This document shows positions 8,591 through 14,993 of a stretch of 23,698 bases of DNA, in pieces. Below the pieces are notes generated by a model. It searched no databases. It was not told where the DNA came from and saw only the letters and a list, made by a program, of their open reading frames with translations. The translations under genes and the position numbers were made by a program. Positions within the stretch are counted from its first letter, which is position 1; every line of letters begins with the position of its first letter. This DNA comes from Deltaproteobacteria bacterium (GTDB lineage Bacteria > Myxococcota_A > UBA9042), in contig JACKFC010000053.1 in the NCBI GenBank assembly GCA_020632665.1, positions 1 to 23,698 on the forward strand. The letters run 5' to 3'.

Positions 8591-8840
8591 GCCGTCAAAG
8601 CCGAAGCCGCAGCGCAGCGAAGGCGAAGCGCTAAGGCGGCGCAGCCCATCCCGGCCTACCTCGCCGTCCAAGCACGGGGGCACGCCGACCCATGGCGCTC
8701 GAACGGTTTCGAACGTTGCTGGAGGCGTGAGAGCGAGAACGTGCGATGTCGATTGAGCCCTCGCAGGCGCTCAACGAATCCGTTCGTCCTTGGCTCGGGC
8801 TCTCCCTTCTTTGATCCCCCACGCCAGAAAGGCGAAAACA

Positions 8841-8872
8841 TTCTGAAATTCAGAACAAAGTCCCGTTCAGAA
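8841..8872. repeat. cluster of three TTCWGAA heptamers
   Basis: TTCTGAA (8841-8847) and TTCAGAA (8849-8855) form a 15-base inverted repeat around one central base. A third copy, TTCAGAA (8866-8872), is part of a direct repeat TTCAGAAC (8849-8856 and 8866-8873). The cluster ends three bases before the stop of the beta-propeller gene. It looks like a repeated protein-binding half-site, but no regulator is known. Confidence 0.45.
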
Positions 8873-8874
8873 CA

Positions 8875-10044
8875 TCACCCAAACCGAACCGAATACACCG
8901 GAGGAAGATTGTTGCTCACGGTCACCCAAGAATCCCCACGATCCGTGCTCACATAGAGATTCCCAGTCGTACTGCCGAACGCGACGGCCCCACCGCGCTG
9001 CGCCAGCGCATGCCGATACACGACATCCCAAGCATCCTGCGGAAGCCCATTCCGCAGCTGCGCCCAGCTCTGGCCGCCATCCTCGGTGCGCGCGACGAAG
9101 AGCGCGCCGTCGACCGTCACGCGCTGCATATCGGACTTGCCGGGCACCAACCAAGCGGTGCGGCCGTCGCTATCGTCGGTGGCGCAGGGGAAGCCGAAGT
9201 GCACGCCGTCGTCCGGGGCGCTGACCTTGGTCCAGGTCGCCGCGTTGTCGCTGCTGTAGAACACACCGACGTGGTTCTGCTGCCAGATGTGGTCGGGGTC
9301 GCCGGGGCAGCGCTCGATATAGTGCGGGTCGTGGCCCCACTCGGCCTCGGCGTCCGGCTGGTGGTCCATGCTCATGCCCTTGTTGCGCGAGGCCCAGCTC
9401 TCGCCGCCGTCGAAGCTGGCGACCACGCCGGCCGAGGAGACGGCGACCATCACCGAGTTCGCATCACGCGGGTCGGTGACGATGGAGTGGATGCCCGGCG
9501 CGAAGACGCCTTCCGAGGCGGGGGTGCCGAACCATTTGGTCTCGCCGTTGCCCTCGCCGGCGAAGAGGTCGCCGCCGCGCGACTCGTGGTTCCACAGCGG
9601 CAGGTTGAGCGCCCAGCTGCCGCCGTTGTCGCGGCTGACGAAGAGGCCGCCGGGGATGGTGCCGACGTAGACGGCGCCGTCGGGGCCGAAGCCGATGATC
9701 CAGTTCTTCAGCAGCGTGGCCGGCTTGGTGCTGACCTTCCAGCCGACGCCGTAGTCCGAGTCAGGGTCTTCGAACATATCCTGGGCGATGAATTTCGCGC
9801 CCTCGGGGTAGGAGATCTGCGTCGGCAAGTCGGCCCAGCTCGCGCCGTCGTCGTCGCTGACCGAGAGCTTGGCGCCCCAGTGGCCGTGGCCGAGCAGCGC
9901 CCAGAGCCGACCGGTATTCGGGTCCTTCGCGACGAAGTTCACCCCGACGCCGGCGTGGCCGATGAGCTTGGCCTGCCAACCGCTACCGTCGTTCGTGACC
10001 GCGAAGGTGCCCTTGCGGGTGCCGACCAGGATGCGCTTGCTCAT
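8875..10044 (-). CDS. BNR/Asp-box beta-propeller protein (sialidase-like fold)
   Basis: A 389-residue protein with six Asp-box motifs of form S/T-x-D-x-G-x-x-W, at residues 63-70, 137-144, 210-217, 264-271 (degenerate, SSDNAATW), 320-327 and 366-373. It is therefore predicted to fold as a beta-propeller, as in sialidases and photosystem-assembly factors. There is no signal peptide; the protein begins MSKRILVGTRKG, so it is probably cytoplasmic. Sialidase activity is not supported, because Asp-boxes are structural and no clear arginine triad can be assigned. It begins 19 bases after the MoaD/ThiS-like gene, with a CGGAG ribosome-binding site, and the two are probably co-transcribed. From memory, propeller proteins of this type are often encoded next to a MoaD-like protein; what they do together is unknown. 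Confidence 0.85.
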   Translation of the reverse strand: MSKRILVGTRKGTFAVTNDGSGWQAKLIGHAGVGVNFVAKDPNTGRLWALLGHGHWGAKLSVSDDDGASWADLPTQISYPEGAKFIAQDMFEDPDSDYGVGWKVSTKPATLLKNWIIGFGPDGAVYVGTIPGGLFVSRDNGGSWALNLPLWNHESRGGDLFAGEGNGETKWFGTPASEGVFAPGIHSIVTDPRDANSVMVAVSSAGVVASFDGGESWASRNKGMSMDHQPDAEAEWGHDPHYIERCPGDPDHIWQQNHVGVFYSSDNAATWTKVSAPDDGVHFGFPCATDDSDGRTAWLVPGKSDMQRVTVDGALFVARTEDGGQSWAQLRNGLPQDAWDVVYRHALAQRGGAVAFGSTTGNLYVSTDRGDSWVTVSNNLPPVYSVRFG

Positions 10045-10063
10045 GAAGACTCCGACGCGGGGC

Positions 10064-10342
10064 CTAGCCGCCGCTCAGCGATTGCAGGATCGAGAGTTTG
10101 TCGCCCGGTGCGAGCGGATCGGTGAGCCGACGCCGGTCGCGGATCATCGCGTTGCCGATGAAGGCGTTGACGTGTGGCCGCAGCCGCCCGGTCTCGTCGA
10201 TGAGGTAGTGCGCGATGCCCGGCGCCATGGCCTCGAGCGCGGCGACGGCCTCGGCGACGGTCGCGGCCTCGACGCAGATCTGCTGGCCCTCCAGGGCTGG
10301 GAAGAAGGCGAAGAGGTGGCGGGTCAGCACGACGTCGATCAT
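10064..10342 (-). CDS. MoaD/ThiS-like sulfur-carrier family protein
   Basis: A 92-residue ubiquitin-fold protein ending in SLSGG, the di-glycine tail (91-92) that is adenylated and thiocarboxylated in MoaD and ThiS. The start at ATG 10342 gives MIDVVLTRHLF, a typical first beta strand; a few upstream in-frame codons are less likely. No moaE, thiG, E1-like activating enzyme or other cofactor gene is in the window. A specialised carrier working with the following beta-propeller gene is therefore as likely as molybdopterin synthesis. It is transcribed away from the PEBP gene, from the side of the 60-base palindrome. Confidence 0.85.
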   Translation of the reverse strand: MIDVVLTRHLFAFFPALEGQQICVEAATVAEAVAALEAMAPGIAHYLIDETGRLRPHVNAFIGNAMIRDRRRLTDPLAPGDKLSILQSLSGG

Positions 10343-10397
10343 GGGCGCGGACGCTAGCACCGCGCCGGGAGGTTGAACAGAGCTCGGGTTCCAGGTG

Positions 10398-10428
10398 CTT
10401 ATACTTTACACTTTCCGGAAAGTGTAAA
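10398..10428 (-). promoter_or_regulatory. putative promoter inside the palindrome, leftward
   Basis: By symmetry the same TTTACA (10428-10423) and TATAAG (10403-10398) elements occur on the minus strand, facing the MoaD-like gene at 10342. The two promoters overlap face to face over the dyad axis, so they would compete or be controlled together. Confidence 0.38.
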
Positions 10429-10435
10429 GTATAAG
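10405..10435 (+). promoter_or_regulatory. putative promoter inside the palindrome, rightward
   Basis: TTTACA (10405-10410) is a -35-like element and TATAAG (10430-10435) a -10-like element, 19 bases apart (GTATAA one base earlier gives 18). The predicted transcript would start about 20 bases before ATG 10461 and include the GGAGG at 10451-10455. Confidence 0.4.
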
Positions 10436-10460
10436 CACCTGGAACCAACCGGAGGTCCCG

Positions 10461-11195
10461 ATGCCGACGCGCACCCCATTCCCCCTCGCCCTCGCGCTGA
10501 CCGTCGCCGCAGCCTGCGCGCTGCCGACTGTGCCTGCCACTCCGGCCAGCGCCGACGTCCTGGTCCCCGGCCAGCGCCGCCGCCCACGGCCGCGTCCCTA
10601 CCCGCGGCGTCCCGACCCGAAGGTGCCGATCCAACCAAACAGGCAGCCAATCGCGATCGCCAAGCTGAGCTCACCCGCGTTCGCCCCGGGCGCCGCGATC
10701 CCGACGGTCCACACCTGCGAAGGCGCCGACACCTCGCCGCCGCTGCGCTGGGAGAAGCTGCCGAAGGGCACCGTCTCGGTGGCGCTCATCGTCCGCGATC
10801 CGGACGCGCCCGACCCGCGCAAACCCGTGATGACGTGGATGCATTGGGTGCTCTGGGATCTGCCGCCCGAGGCCGGCGGCCTACCCGACGACAGCGCGAG
10901 CAAGGGCCTGCCGGCCGGCACCCGCGTCGGCAAGAACGGCTGGGGCAAGGCGGCCTGGGGAGGGCCGTGTCCGCCGATCGGCAAGCACCGCTACTTCTTC
11001 GAGCTCTACGCCCTGGACCGCAAGCTCGGCGTCCGCGCCGACGGTGTCGGCCGCGCCGCCGCCGAGGACGACGCCGCGCAGTCGGCGAAGGTCGACGCCA
11101 AGCGGCTGCTCGACGCGATGAGCGGCCACGTGCTCGGGCGGGCGACGCTGATCGGCAGGTACCAGAAGAAGGCCCCGCCGCCGAAAGGCAAATAG
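10461..11195 (+). CDS. secreted YbhB/YbcL-type PEBP family protein
   Basis: A 244-residue protein and the only plus-strand gene. ATG 10461 has a GGAGG ribosome-binding site five bases upstream. Residues 1-31 form a signal peptide with probable cleavage after PASA. A proline/arginine-rich linker (36-58) precedes the phosphatidylethanolamine-binding fold. Ligand-site motifs are DPDAPD (113-118), WMHWVLWDLP (126-135, H128), GGPCPP (167-172) and GKHRYFFELYALD (174-186, H176). The bacterial family is often called Raf-kinase-inhibitor-like, but its role is not established; it binds small anionic ligands. The protein probably acts outside the cytoplasm. It converges on the phosphoramidate-type operon with 46 bases between the stops. 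Confidence 0.92.
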   Translation: MPTRTPFPLALALTVAAACALPTVPATPASADVLVPGQRRRPRPRPYPRRPDPKVPIQPNRQPIAIAKLSSPAFAPGAAIPTVHTCEGADTSPPLRWEKLPKGTVSVALIVRDPDAPDPRKPVMTWMHWVLWDLPPEAGGLPDDSASKGLPAGTRVGKNGWGKAAWGGPCPPIGKHRYFFELYALDRKLGVRADGVGRAAAEDDAAQSAKVDAKRLLDAMSGHVLGRATLIGRYQKKAPPPKGK

Positions 11196-11221
11196 CTGGC
11201 AAATAGCCGGGAGCAAATAGC
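11188..11221 (+). repeat. three tandem GCAAATAGC copies
   Basis: GCAAATAGC occurs at 11188-11196, 11199-11207 and 11213-11221. The first contains the TAG stop of the PEBP gene. The spacings of 11 and 14 bases put the TAG of each copy in a different reading frame. It looks like slippage duplication of the gene end; no T-run terminator follows. Confidence 0.7.
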
Positions 11222-11241
11222 CCGAGGATCGGCGCGGCGCG

Positions 11242-12192
11242 CTACCAGGCCTCGCCGAGCGCTCGGAGGAAGGCGTCGAGCGCGTCGACCGGCAGATGGT
11301 CGACGCCACCGGCGGCCTCGCGACCACCCCCGGTGGGGAAGCGGCGGCACAACGCGCCTGCACCGGTGCGACGCTGCAGGGGCGCCCGAACACTGAGCCG
11401 CAGCGTCCCGTCCGGCAGGGTCGCGGCGACGGCGTGGCCACGTGCTGGTTCCGCGCGGGCGAGCTCATTACCGAAGATGCCGGACACCCGCCGCGCCCAG
11501 GCAGCGTCCGGCAAGATCGTCAGGCTGGCGGCGTGGCCGACGTCGATGCGGGCGACGGCGCGCGCGCGGGCGAGATCCTCGCGCATCCCCTCGACCAGCG
11601 CGGCGACGATCGGCTCCTCTGCGGCGAAGGCGAGCGGGTCGGCGAAGGGCGCCATCCGAGCCAACAGCGCCGTCGGATGGATGCGCAGGTCGGCTTCTCC
11701 GAGTCCGTAGCTATTGTAGTTCAGGCTCTCACCGAGGCTCCGCAAGGTCGCCAGCGCCGGCGCGTCGAGGTCCAGTGGGCGGGCGGCGGCCTCGGCGGCA
11801 GCGTGCAGGTTGTCGCCGAAGGCGGCGGTGACGGCCCAAGCGCGAAAGCGGCCACCGAGCTCGCGGTCGACCAGCAGGCTGGAGCAGACCTCCGGGGCCA
11901 GGTCGATCCGTGCGTGCAGCCCCGGATGCTCGGGGATCTCGCCGGCGAAGTGATGGTCGAAATAGCTGACCTGCGCGCCAGCGGCGAGCAGCCGCAGCAG
12001 CGCGGGACGGTTGCGGTCGAGCGAGATATCGCAGACCCGGATCAGCGCACCGGCCCCGGCCTGCACCCGCTCGAGCAGCGCGATATCGCGCTTGACGCCG
12101 GTGACCAGGGTCGCCTCGCGCGGCGTCGCGAGGCGCAGCTGATGGATGGCGCAGAGCCCGTCGGCGTCGCCGTTGAAGACGTCGAAGTGCAT
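11242..12192 (-). CDS. DHH-superfamily phosphoesterase
   Basis: A 316-residue protein from ATG 12192 (MHFDVFNGDADG); an in-frame TTG at 12216 is an alternative. Metal-binding motifs of the DHH family are FNGDADG (D9, D11), CDIS (D55) and FDHH (D79-H80-H81). Near the C-terminus, a GGGREAAGGV segment matches the glycine-rich DHHA1 substrate loop. Family members include NrnA-like enzymes that hydrolyse nano-RNA and 3'-phosphoadenosine 5'-phosphate. It is the last gene of the operon, 27 bases after the cytidylyltransferase. If the operon makes a 3'-phosphorylated CDP-amidate donor, use of that donor would release cytidine 3',5'-bisphosphate, which this enzyme could recycle. That role is inference; the family call is firm. 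Confidence 0.88.
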   Translation of the reverse strand: MHFDVFNGDADGLCAIHQLRLATPREATLVTGVKRDIALLERVQAGAGALIRVCDISLDRNRPALLRLLAAGAQVSYFDHHFAGEIPEHPGLHARIDLAPEVCSSLLVDRELGGRFRAWAVTAAFGDNLHAAAEAAARPLDLDAPALATLRSLGESLNYNSYGLGEADLRIHPTALLARMAPFADPLAFAAEEPIVAALVEGMREDLARARAVARIDVGHAASLTILPDAAWARRVSGIFGNELARAEPARGHAVAATLPDGTLRLSVRAPLQRRTGAGALCRRFPTGGGREAAGGVDHLPVDALDAFLRALGEAW

Positions 12193-12219
12193 GGTCGGCA
12201 CGGCGCGCCCGGACAAGGG

Positions 12220-12933
12220 CTAGCTGTAGACCGCGAGGTCTTCGAGCGAGTCGACCTCGCCCCAGGTGCCGGCGTAGGGGACGGCATGGACCGGCATCCG
12301 CCCGGCTTCGAGGATCTTCTGCAGCGTGCCGGTCATGTGCATCCGGTCCTGCTCGGCTTGCGAGAGGCCGGCGCGGATGCGCATCACCTCGGCCCAGCCG
12401 GCTGGCGTGAAGCGCAGCACGCCCATGTATTGACCCTCGATCGCGTCCATCGACGTCGCGCGGTTGCCGATCTCGGCCAGCGTCCCGTCGGCGTGCAGGC
12501 GGAAGGACTCGGCGTCGTCGAGCGGGTTGTCGAAGCGCTCTTCCCACAGCGCGCGCCAATTCACGTCGTAGGTGATGGCGATATCGGAGTCGGACGCCAT
12601 CAGCGCCGAGACGGCGGAGCTATCGTAGAAGATGTCGGAATAGCTCACGATGCACGGGCCGTCCTGCAGCCAGGCCGCCGCGCAGGCGAGCGACGAGACC
12701 ATATTCGTCTCGGCCCAGCGGGCGTTGTGGAACTCGGGCATGCCGAGCGCGGCGAGCTGCTCGCGCCGGTAGCCGGTGCAGATGCCGATCTCGTTCAGGC
12801 CGGCGGCACGCAACGCCGCGAGCTGCAGGTCGAGCAGCGAGGTCCCGCGGACCTTCACCAGGCATTTCGGCTTGTCGTCGGTGGCCTCGTTCAGGCGGCT
12901 TCCGCGGCCTGCGGCTAGCACGATTGCGCGCAT
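12220..12933 (-). CDS. LicC-like cytidylyltransferase, probable CTP:phosphoglutamine cytidylyltransferase
   Basis: A 237-residue nucleotidyltransferase. It has the nucleotide-binding signature LAAGRGSRL (residues 6-14) with KPKCL (21-25), ETNMVSSL (75-82) typical of LicC-type cytidylyltransferases, YSDI with metal-binding D100, and a final WGEVDSLEDL. Start ATG 12933 has an AAGGAG ribosome-binding site and overlaps the preceding amidotransferase gene by 19 bases. On sequence alone it could make CDP-choline or a sugar nucleotide. The adjacent amidotransferase, glutamine-kinase-like and APS-kinase-like genes instead point to the C. jejuni Cj1416 reaction: CTP plus L-glutamine phosphate giving CDP-L-glutamine and pyrophosphate. 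No choline uptake or kinase gene is present. Cytidylyltransferase family: strong. Substrate: inference from context. Confidence 0.85.
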   Translation of the reverse strand: MRAIVLAAGRGSRLNEATDDKPKCLVKVRGTSLLDLQLAALRAAGLNEIGICTGYRREQLAALGMPEFHNARWAETNMVSSLACAAAWLQDGPCIVSYSDIFYDSSAVSALMASDSDIAITYDVNWRALWEERFDNPLDDAESFRLHADGTLAEIGNRATSMDAIEGQYMGVLRFTPAGWAEVMRIRAGLSQAEQDRMHMTGTLQKILEAGRMPVHAVPYAGTWGEVDSLEDLAVYS

Positions 12934-13550
12934 GTCATCAGCTCCTTCATTCGTCGGGTCGCCCAGGGGGCGAACGCCTCATCGCGCTCGGGATGCCACA
13001 TCCAGCCTTCCCACGGAAGCTGCTCGTGACCGATCGCTTCGAGCACGCCGTCCTCGGCGGTCGCCAGCACGCGGAAGCCAGCCGGGCAGCTGGCCAGCGC
13101 GTAGTCGTGGTAGGTGTTGACCGCCTCGGCGATCTCGCCGCGCAGGTGATGGACCTGCCGGACGTGTCCCTCGACCGGCGCGAGCGAGGCCCCGGCCCAG
13201 GTGCCCATCATCTGCATCCCGCGGCAGATCCCGAGCACCGGCAGCGCCCGCGCCTGCGCCCAATCGAGCAACGTCCGCTCGGTCGTGTCGCGCGCCGGCT
13301 CGTCGCCGATATTGTTGCCGCCCGAGAGGATCACCCCGCACAGCGGCAGCGCGTCCAGCCATCGCTGCAGGTGCCCGGTGTCGCCCCGCGCCGGATCGAC
13401 CAGGCCGTTGGGCACCGGCACCGCGAGCAGCCCGGCCGCGGCGATCCAGGCGGCGAGCCGCTGGTCGAGCGCGTCACGGGTCTCGTCGTAGCCCGCGACG
13501 TGGTCGACCCGCTGGCTCACGGCCACCAGACCGGTCGAGGCTCGGCTCAC
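12915..13550 (-). CDS. class I glutamine amidotransferase, probable gamma-glutamyl-CDP-amidate hydrolase
   Basis: A 211-residue peptidase C26-type glutamine amidotransferase. Its catalytic triad is visible: C109 in GICRGMQ (107-113), and H186 and E188 in WMWHPE (183-188); the oxyanion strand is ILSGGNN (74-80). The start is GTG 13550, overlapping the formyltransferase-like gene by four bases (GTGA); the longer upstream frame is antisense-like. General annotation would be gamma-glutamyl-GABA hydrolase. In this operon it best fits Cj1417, which hydrolyses CDP-L-glutamine to glutamate and cytidine diphosphoramidate. No GABA or polyamine pathway genes and no synthetase partner domain are present, which favours a stand-alone hydrolase. 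Confidence 0.87.
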   Translation of the reverse strand: MSRASTGLVAVSQRVDHVAGYDETRDALDQRLAAWIAAAGLLAVPVPNGLVDPARGDTGHLQRWLDALPLCGVILSGGNNIGDEPARDTTERTLLDWAQARALPVLGICRGMQMMGTWAGASLAPVEGHVRQVHHLRGEIAEAVNTYHDYALASCPAGFRVLATAEDGVLEAIGHEQLPWEGWMWHPERDEAFAPWATRRMKELMTCAQSC

Positions 13551-14341
13551 GCGTCGCCCCCGCCGCCGAGGATCGCGAGATGCTTCAGCACCGGATGGAT
13601 GATGTAGTACGTGTCGCCCACGGCGCTGTTGTCGAGCTCCGGTCGCCAATCGCCAGTCGGCGCGCGGGCCGCCAACGTATCGACCAAGACCTTGGCCCGG
13701 GCCGCCGAATCGTAGACGTGGTCGATCTCGCCGCGCCGTTCTGGCGCCGGAAAGCGCCGCCGCGACAAGATCGGACCGCTGTCGATCTCGGCGGTGAGGA
13801 AGATCGCCGAGGCACCCATCTGTCCCTCGTCGAGCAGGCTGTAGTAGTTCGTCGTGCTGCCCTTGAAGTCCGGTAGGTAGCCGCCGTGGACGTGGAGGAA
13901 GCGCTTGCCGGCGGAGAGCACGTCCGCGCGCAGCAGCACGCCGCCATACCCCGAGTAGATGAAGACCGACTCGGGCCGCGCGGCGATCATCGCGACCACG
14001 TCGGGTGCGTTGATATTCTTGTCCGGGGCGGCGGTCCACGGCACGCCGAGCGCGTCGAGCAGCCCGTGCAGTGGCCGGGTCATGTCGAAGCGGACCTCGC
14101 TCCAGCAGTCGTCCTTCGCGCTCGGCGGCGCCTTGGCGAGCGCCTCGTCGACGACGCCGCGGGCGACTTCGCTCTCGGCGGCGACCTTGTCGTCGGCCTG
14201 GCCCGGCAGCAGCTCGGCGGTCCGGTTCTCCAAGACGACGACGTGCGCCGGCAGCAGGTCGTGTCGGGCGAGGGCGTAGAGGTAGGCGCGGGTGCGGGAG
14301 CTGTCCGCAGCCACCATCGCGACATCAGAGAGCGCCATCAT
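13547..14341 (-). CDS. formyltransferase-fold enzyme (Fmt/GART-like)
   Basis: A 264-residue protein. The centre matches the formyltransferase core: FIYSGYGGVLLRADVL (127-142), LHVHGGYLPDFKGS (149-162), TNYYSLLDEGQMGAS (164-178) and the aspartate of AEIDSGPIL (D187). The usual N-x-H at the active site reads H150-V-H152 here, so the asparagine is replaced. There is no anticodon-recognition or Fmt C-terminal domain, arguing against methionyl-tRNA formylation. Related enzymes N-formylate amino sugars. The start is ATG 14341 (a second ATG follows immediately), within a 17-base overlap with the upstream gene. In this operon it may modify an amino sugar or the phosphoramidate nitrogen; that is speculative. 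Confidence 0.75.
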   Translation of the reverse strand: MMALSDVAMVAADSSRTRAYLYALARHDLLPAHVVVLENRTAELLPGQADDKVAAESEVARGVVDEALAKAPPSAKDDCWSEVRFDMTRPLHGLLDALGVPWTAAPDKNINAPDVVAMIAARPESVFIYSGYGGVLLRADVLSAGKRFLHVHGGYLPDFKGSTTNYYSLLDEGQMGASAIFLTAEIDSGPILSRRRFPAPERRGEIDHVYDSAARAKVLVDTLAARAPTGDWRPELDNSAVGDTYYIIHPVLKHLAILGGGGDA

Positions 14342-14993
14342 CGACCTCCACCTTCGCCGCCAGGGCCCGGACCGTGGCCAGCTCCTGCCGCAGGATGTGG
14401 GCCAACCCGCCGGGCGGAATCGCGCCCTCGCGCTGCGCGGCAGGCAGCGAGCAGAGCAGATCGTCGACCTTGAGCAGTGTACTGAGCAGGCTCAGGCGGC
14501 CGTCGTGGGCGCCGTACAAGCTCAGGACCAACGCGAGCAACCAATAGGGTCGGACCTCGTCGCGGGGCAGGATGCCCTTGCGGAATCCGGGCGCGTAGCT
14601 GGCGTAGAGCCTCTTGCTGACCTCGAAGCGCTGCGCCAGCCGGCTGACCCAGGCGTGGTCGAGGTCGCGGATCTTCAGGCCGAGCGCGCGGCGGGCGGCC
14701 AGGGCCAAGAGCAGGTCGACCGTCGCCGGCGGCGCGTCGATCGTGGCGTCTTCGAGCGCGCGCGTCGCGGCGCCGAGCGCATCGACCGCCGCGCCGACGT
14801 CCTTGCCCTGCAGCGCGCCGAGCAGCTGCGCGTCGATGCTGTCGTCGGCGCTCGGGGCCACGGCGGCGTCCGCGGCGATGGCGGCCCGGCGATCTGCCGC
14901 GTAGGCCTGCAGAAAGGCGCTGCCCCCGAACGCGGTGTACATGTATTTGTGCGGCTGCTCGAGCCGATTCTCTTCGGTGTAGACGTAGTTCAT
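14325..14993 (-). CDS. unrecognised 222-residue protein in the phosphoramidate-type operon
   Basis: I do not recognise this family. The protein begins MNYVYTEENRLEQPHKYMYT and is mostly helical, rich in alanine and leucine. An acidic/alanine stretch lies around residues 40-110. A basic, aromatic patch (about 113-155) contains the possible core LDHAWVSRLAQRF and FRKGILPRDEVRPYW. There is no signal peptide and no clear membrane segment. The start ATGA-overlaps the kinase gene, and its stop overlaps the formyltransferase-like gene by 17 bases, so it is made in step with both. Expression and codon use match its neighbours. It could be a novel transferase, a scaffold or a small-molecule-binding partner for the pathway. 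Confidence 0.78.
   Translation of the reverse strand: MNYVYTEENRLEQPHKYMYTAFGGSAFLQAYAADRRAAIAADAAVAPSADDSIDAQLLGALQGKDVGAAVDALGAATRALEDATIDAPPATVDLLLALAARRALGLKIRDLDHAWVSRLAQRFEVSKRLYASYAPGFRKGILPRDEVRPYWLLALVLSLYGAHDGRLSLLSTLLKVDDLLCSLPAAQREGAIPPGGLAHILRQELATVRALAAKVEVDDGAL

Larger units (their letters stand above)
8445..8874. other. gene-free intergenic stretch of about 430 bases
   Basis: I see no credible gene here; the short open frames have arginine/proline-rich shadow composition and no recognisable start context. It holds the Rieske ribosome-binding site at its left end, a G-run cluster on the minus strand (8562-8590) and a set of TTCWGAA heptamers (8841-8872) at its right end. The Rieske promoter presumably lies here, but no convincing -35/-10 pair is visible. 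Confidence 0.6.
10387..10446. repeat. perfect 60-base palindrome with no spacer
   Basis: The dyad axis lies between 10416 and 10417. Each 30-base arm pairs perfectly, from GGTTCCAGG outside to TTTCC|GGAAA at the centre, and the symmetry breaks at 10386/10447. The core is AT-rich in a GC-rich region. It lies in the 118-base space between divergent genes, and its right end is four bases before the Shine-Dalgarno of the PEBP gene. It could be a large operator, an embedded bidirectional promoter or a copy of a small mobile palindromic element. Confidence 0.95.

Noticed and set aside
8690..8725. GGTTTCGAACG segment resembling a tRNA T-loop
   Set aside because: No acceptor stem, anticodon arm or correct T-stem pairing can be drawn around it.
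8822..8834. Small hairpin CGCC-AGAAA-GGCG as a terminator
   Set aside because: The stem is only four base pairs and there is no T-run after it in the sense of the adjacent minus-strand genes.
8631..8841. Two short minus-strand open frames
   Set aside because: They overlap each other in different frames, have arginine/proline-rich shadow composition and lack recognisable starts.
10405..10415. Resemblance of CTTTACACTTT to the E. coli lac promoter, suggesting vector sequence
   Set aside because: The match ends after about a dozen bases, and the surrounding 60 bases form their own perfect palindrome unlike any lac sequence.
10373..10634. Open frames crossing the palindrome on both strands that encode the same short peptide
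   Set aside because: The shared peptide is a necessary result of the palindrome. Neither frame has a ribosome-binding site or a domain.
11296..12918. A 540-codon plus-strand frame
   Set aside because: It is opposite the DHH phosphoesterase and cytidylyltransferase genes and contains no recognisable motif.
12220..12933. Phosphocholine decoration (LicC)
   Set aside because: No choline kinase, transporter or LicD-type transferase is in the operon; the adjacent amidotransferase fits a glutamine-derived substrate better.
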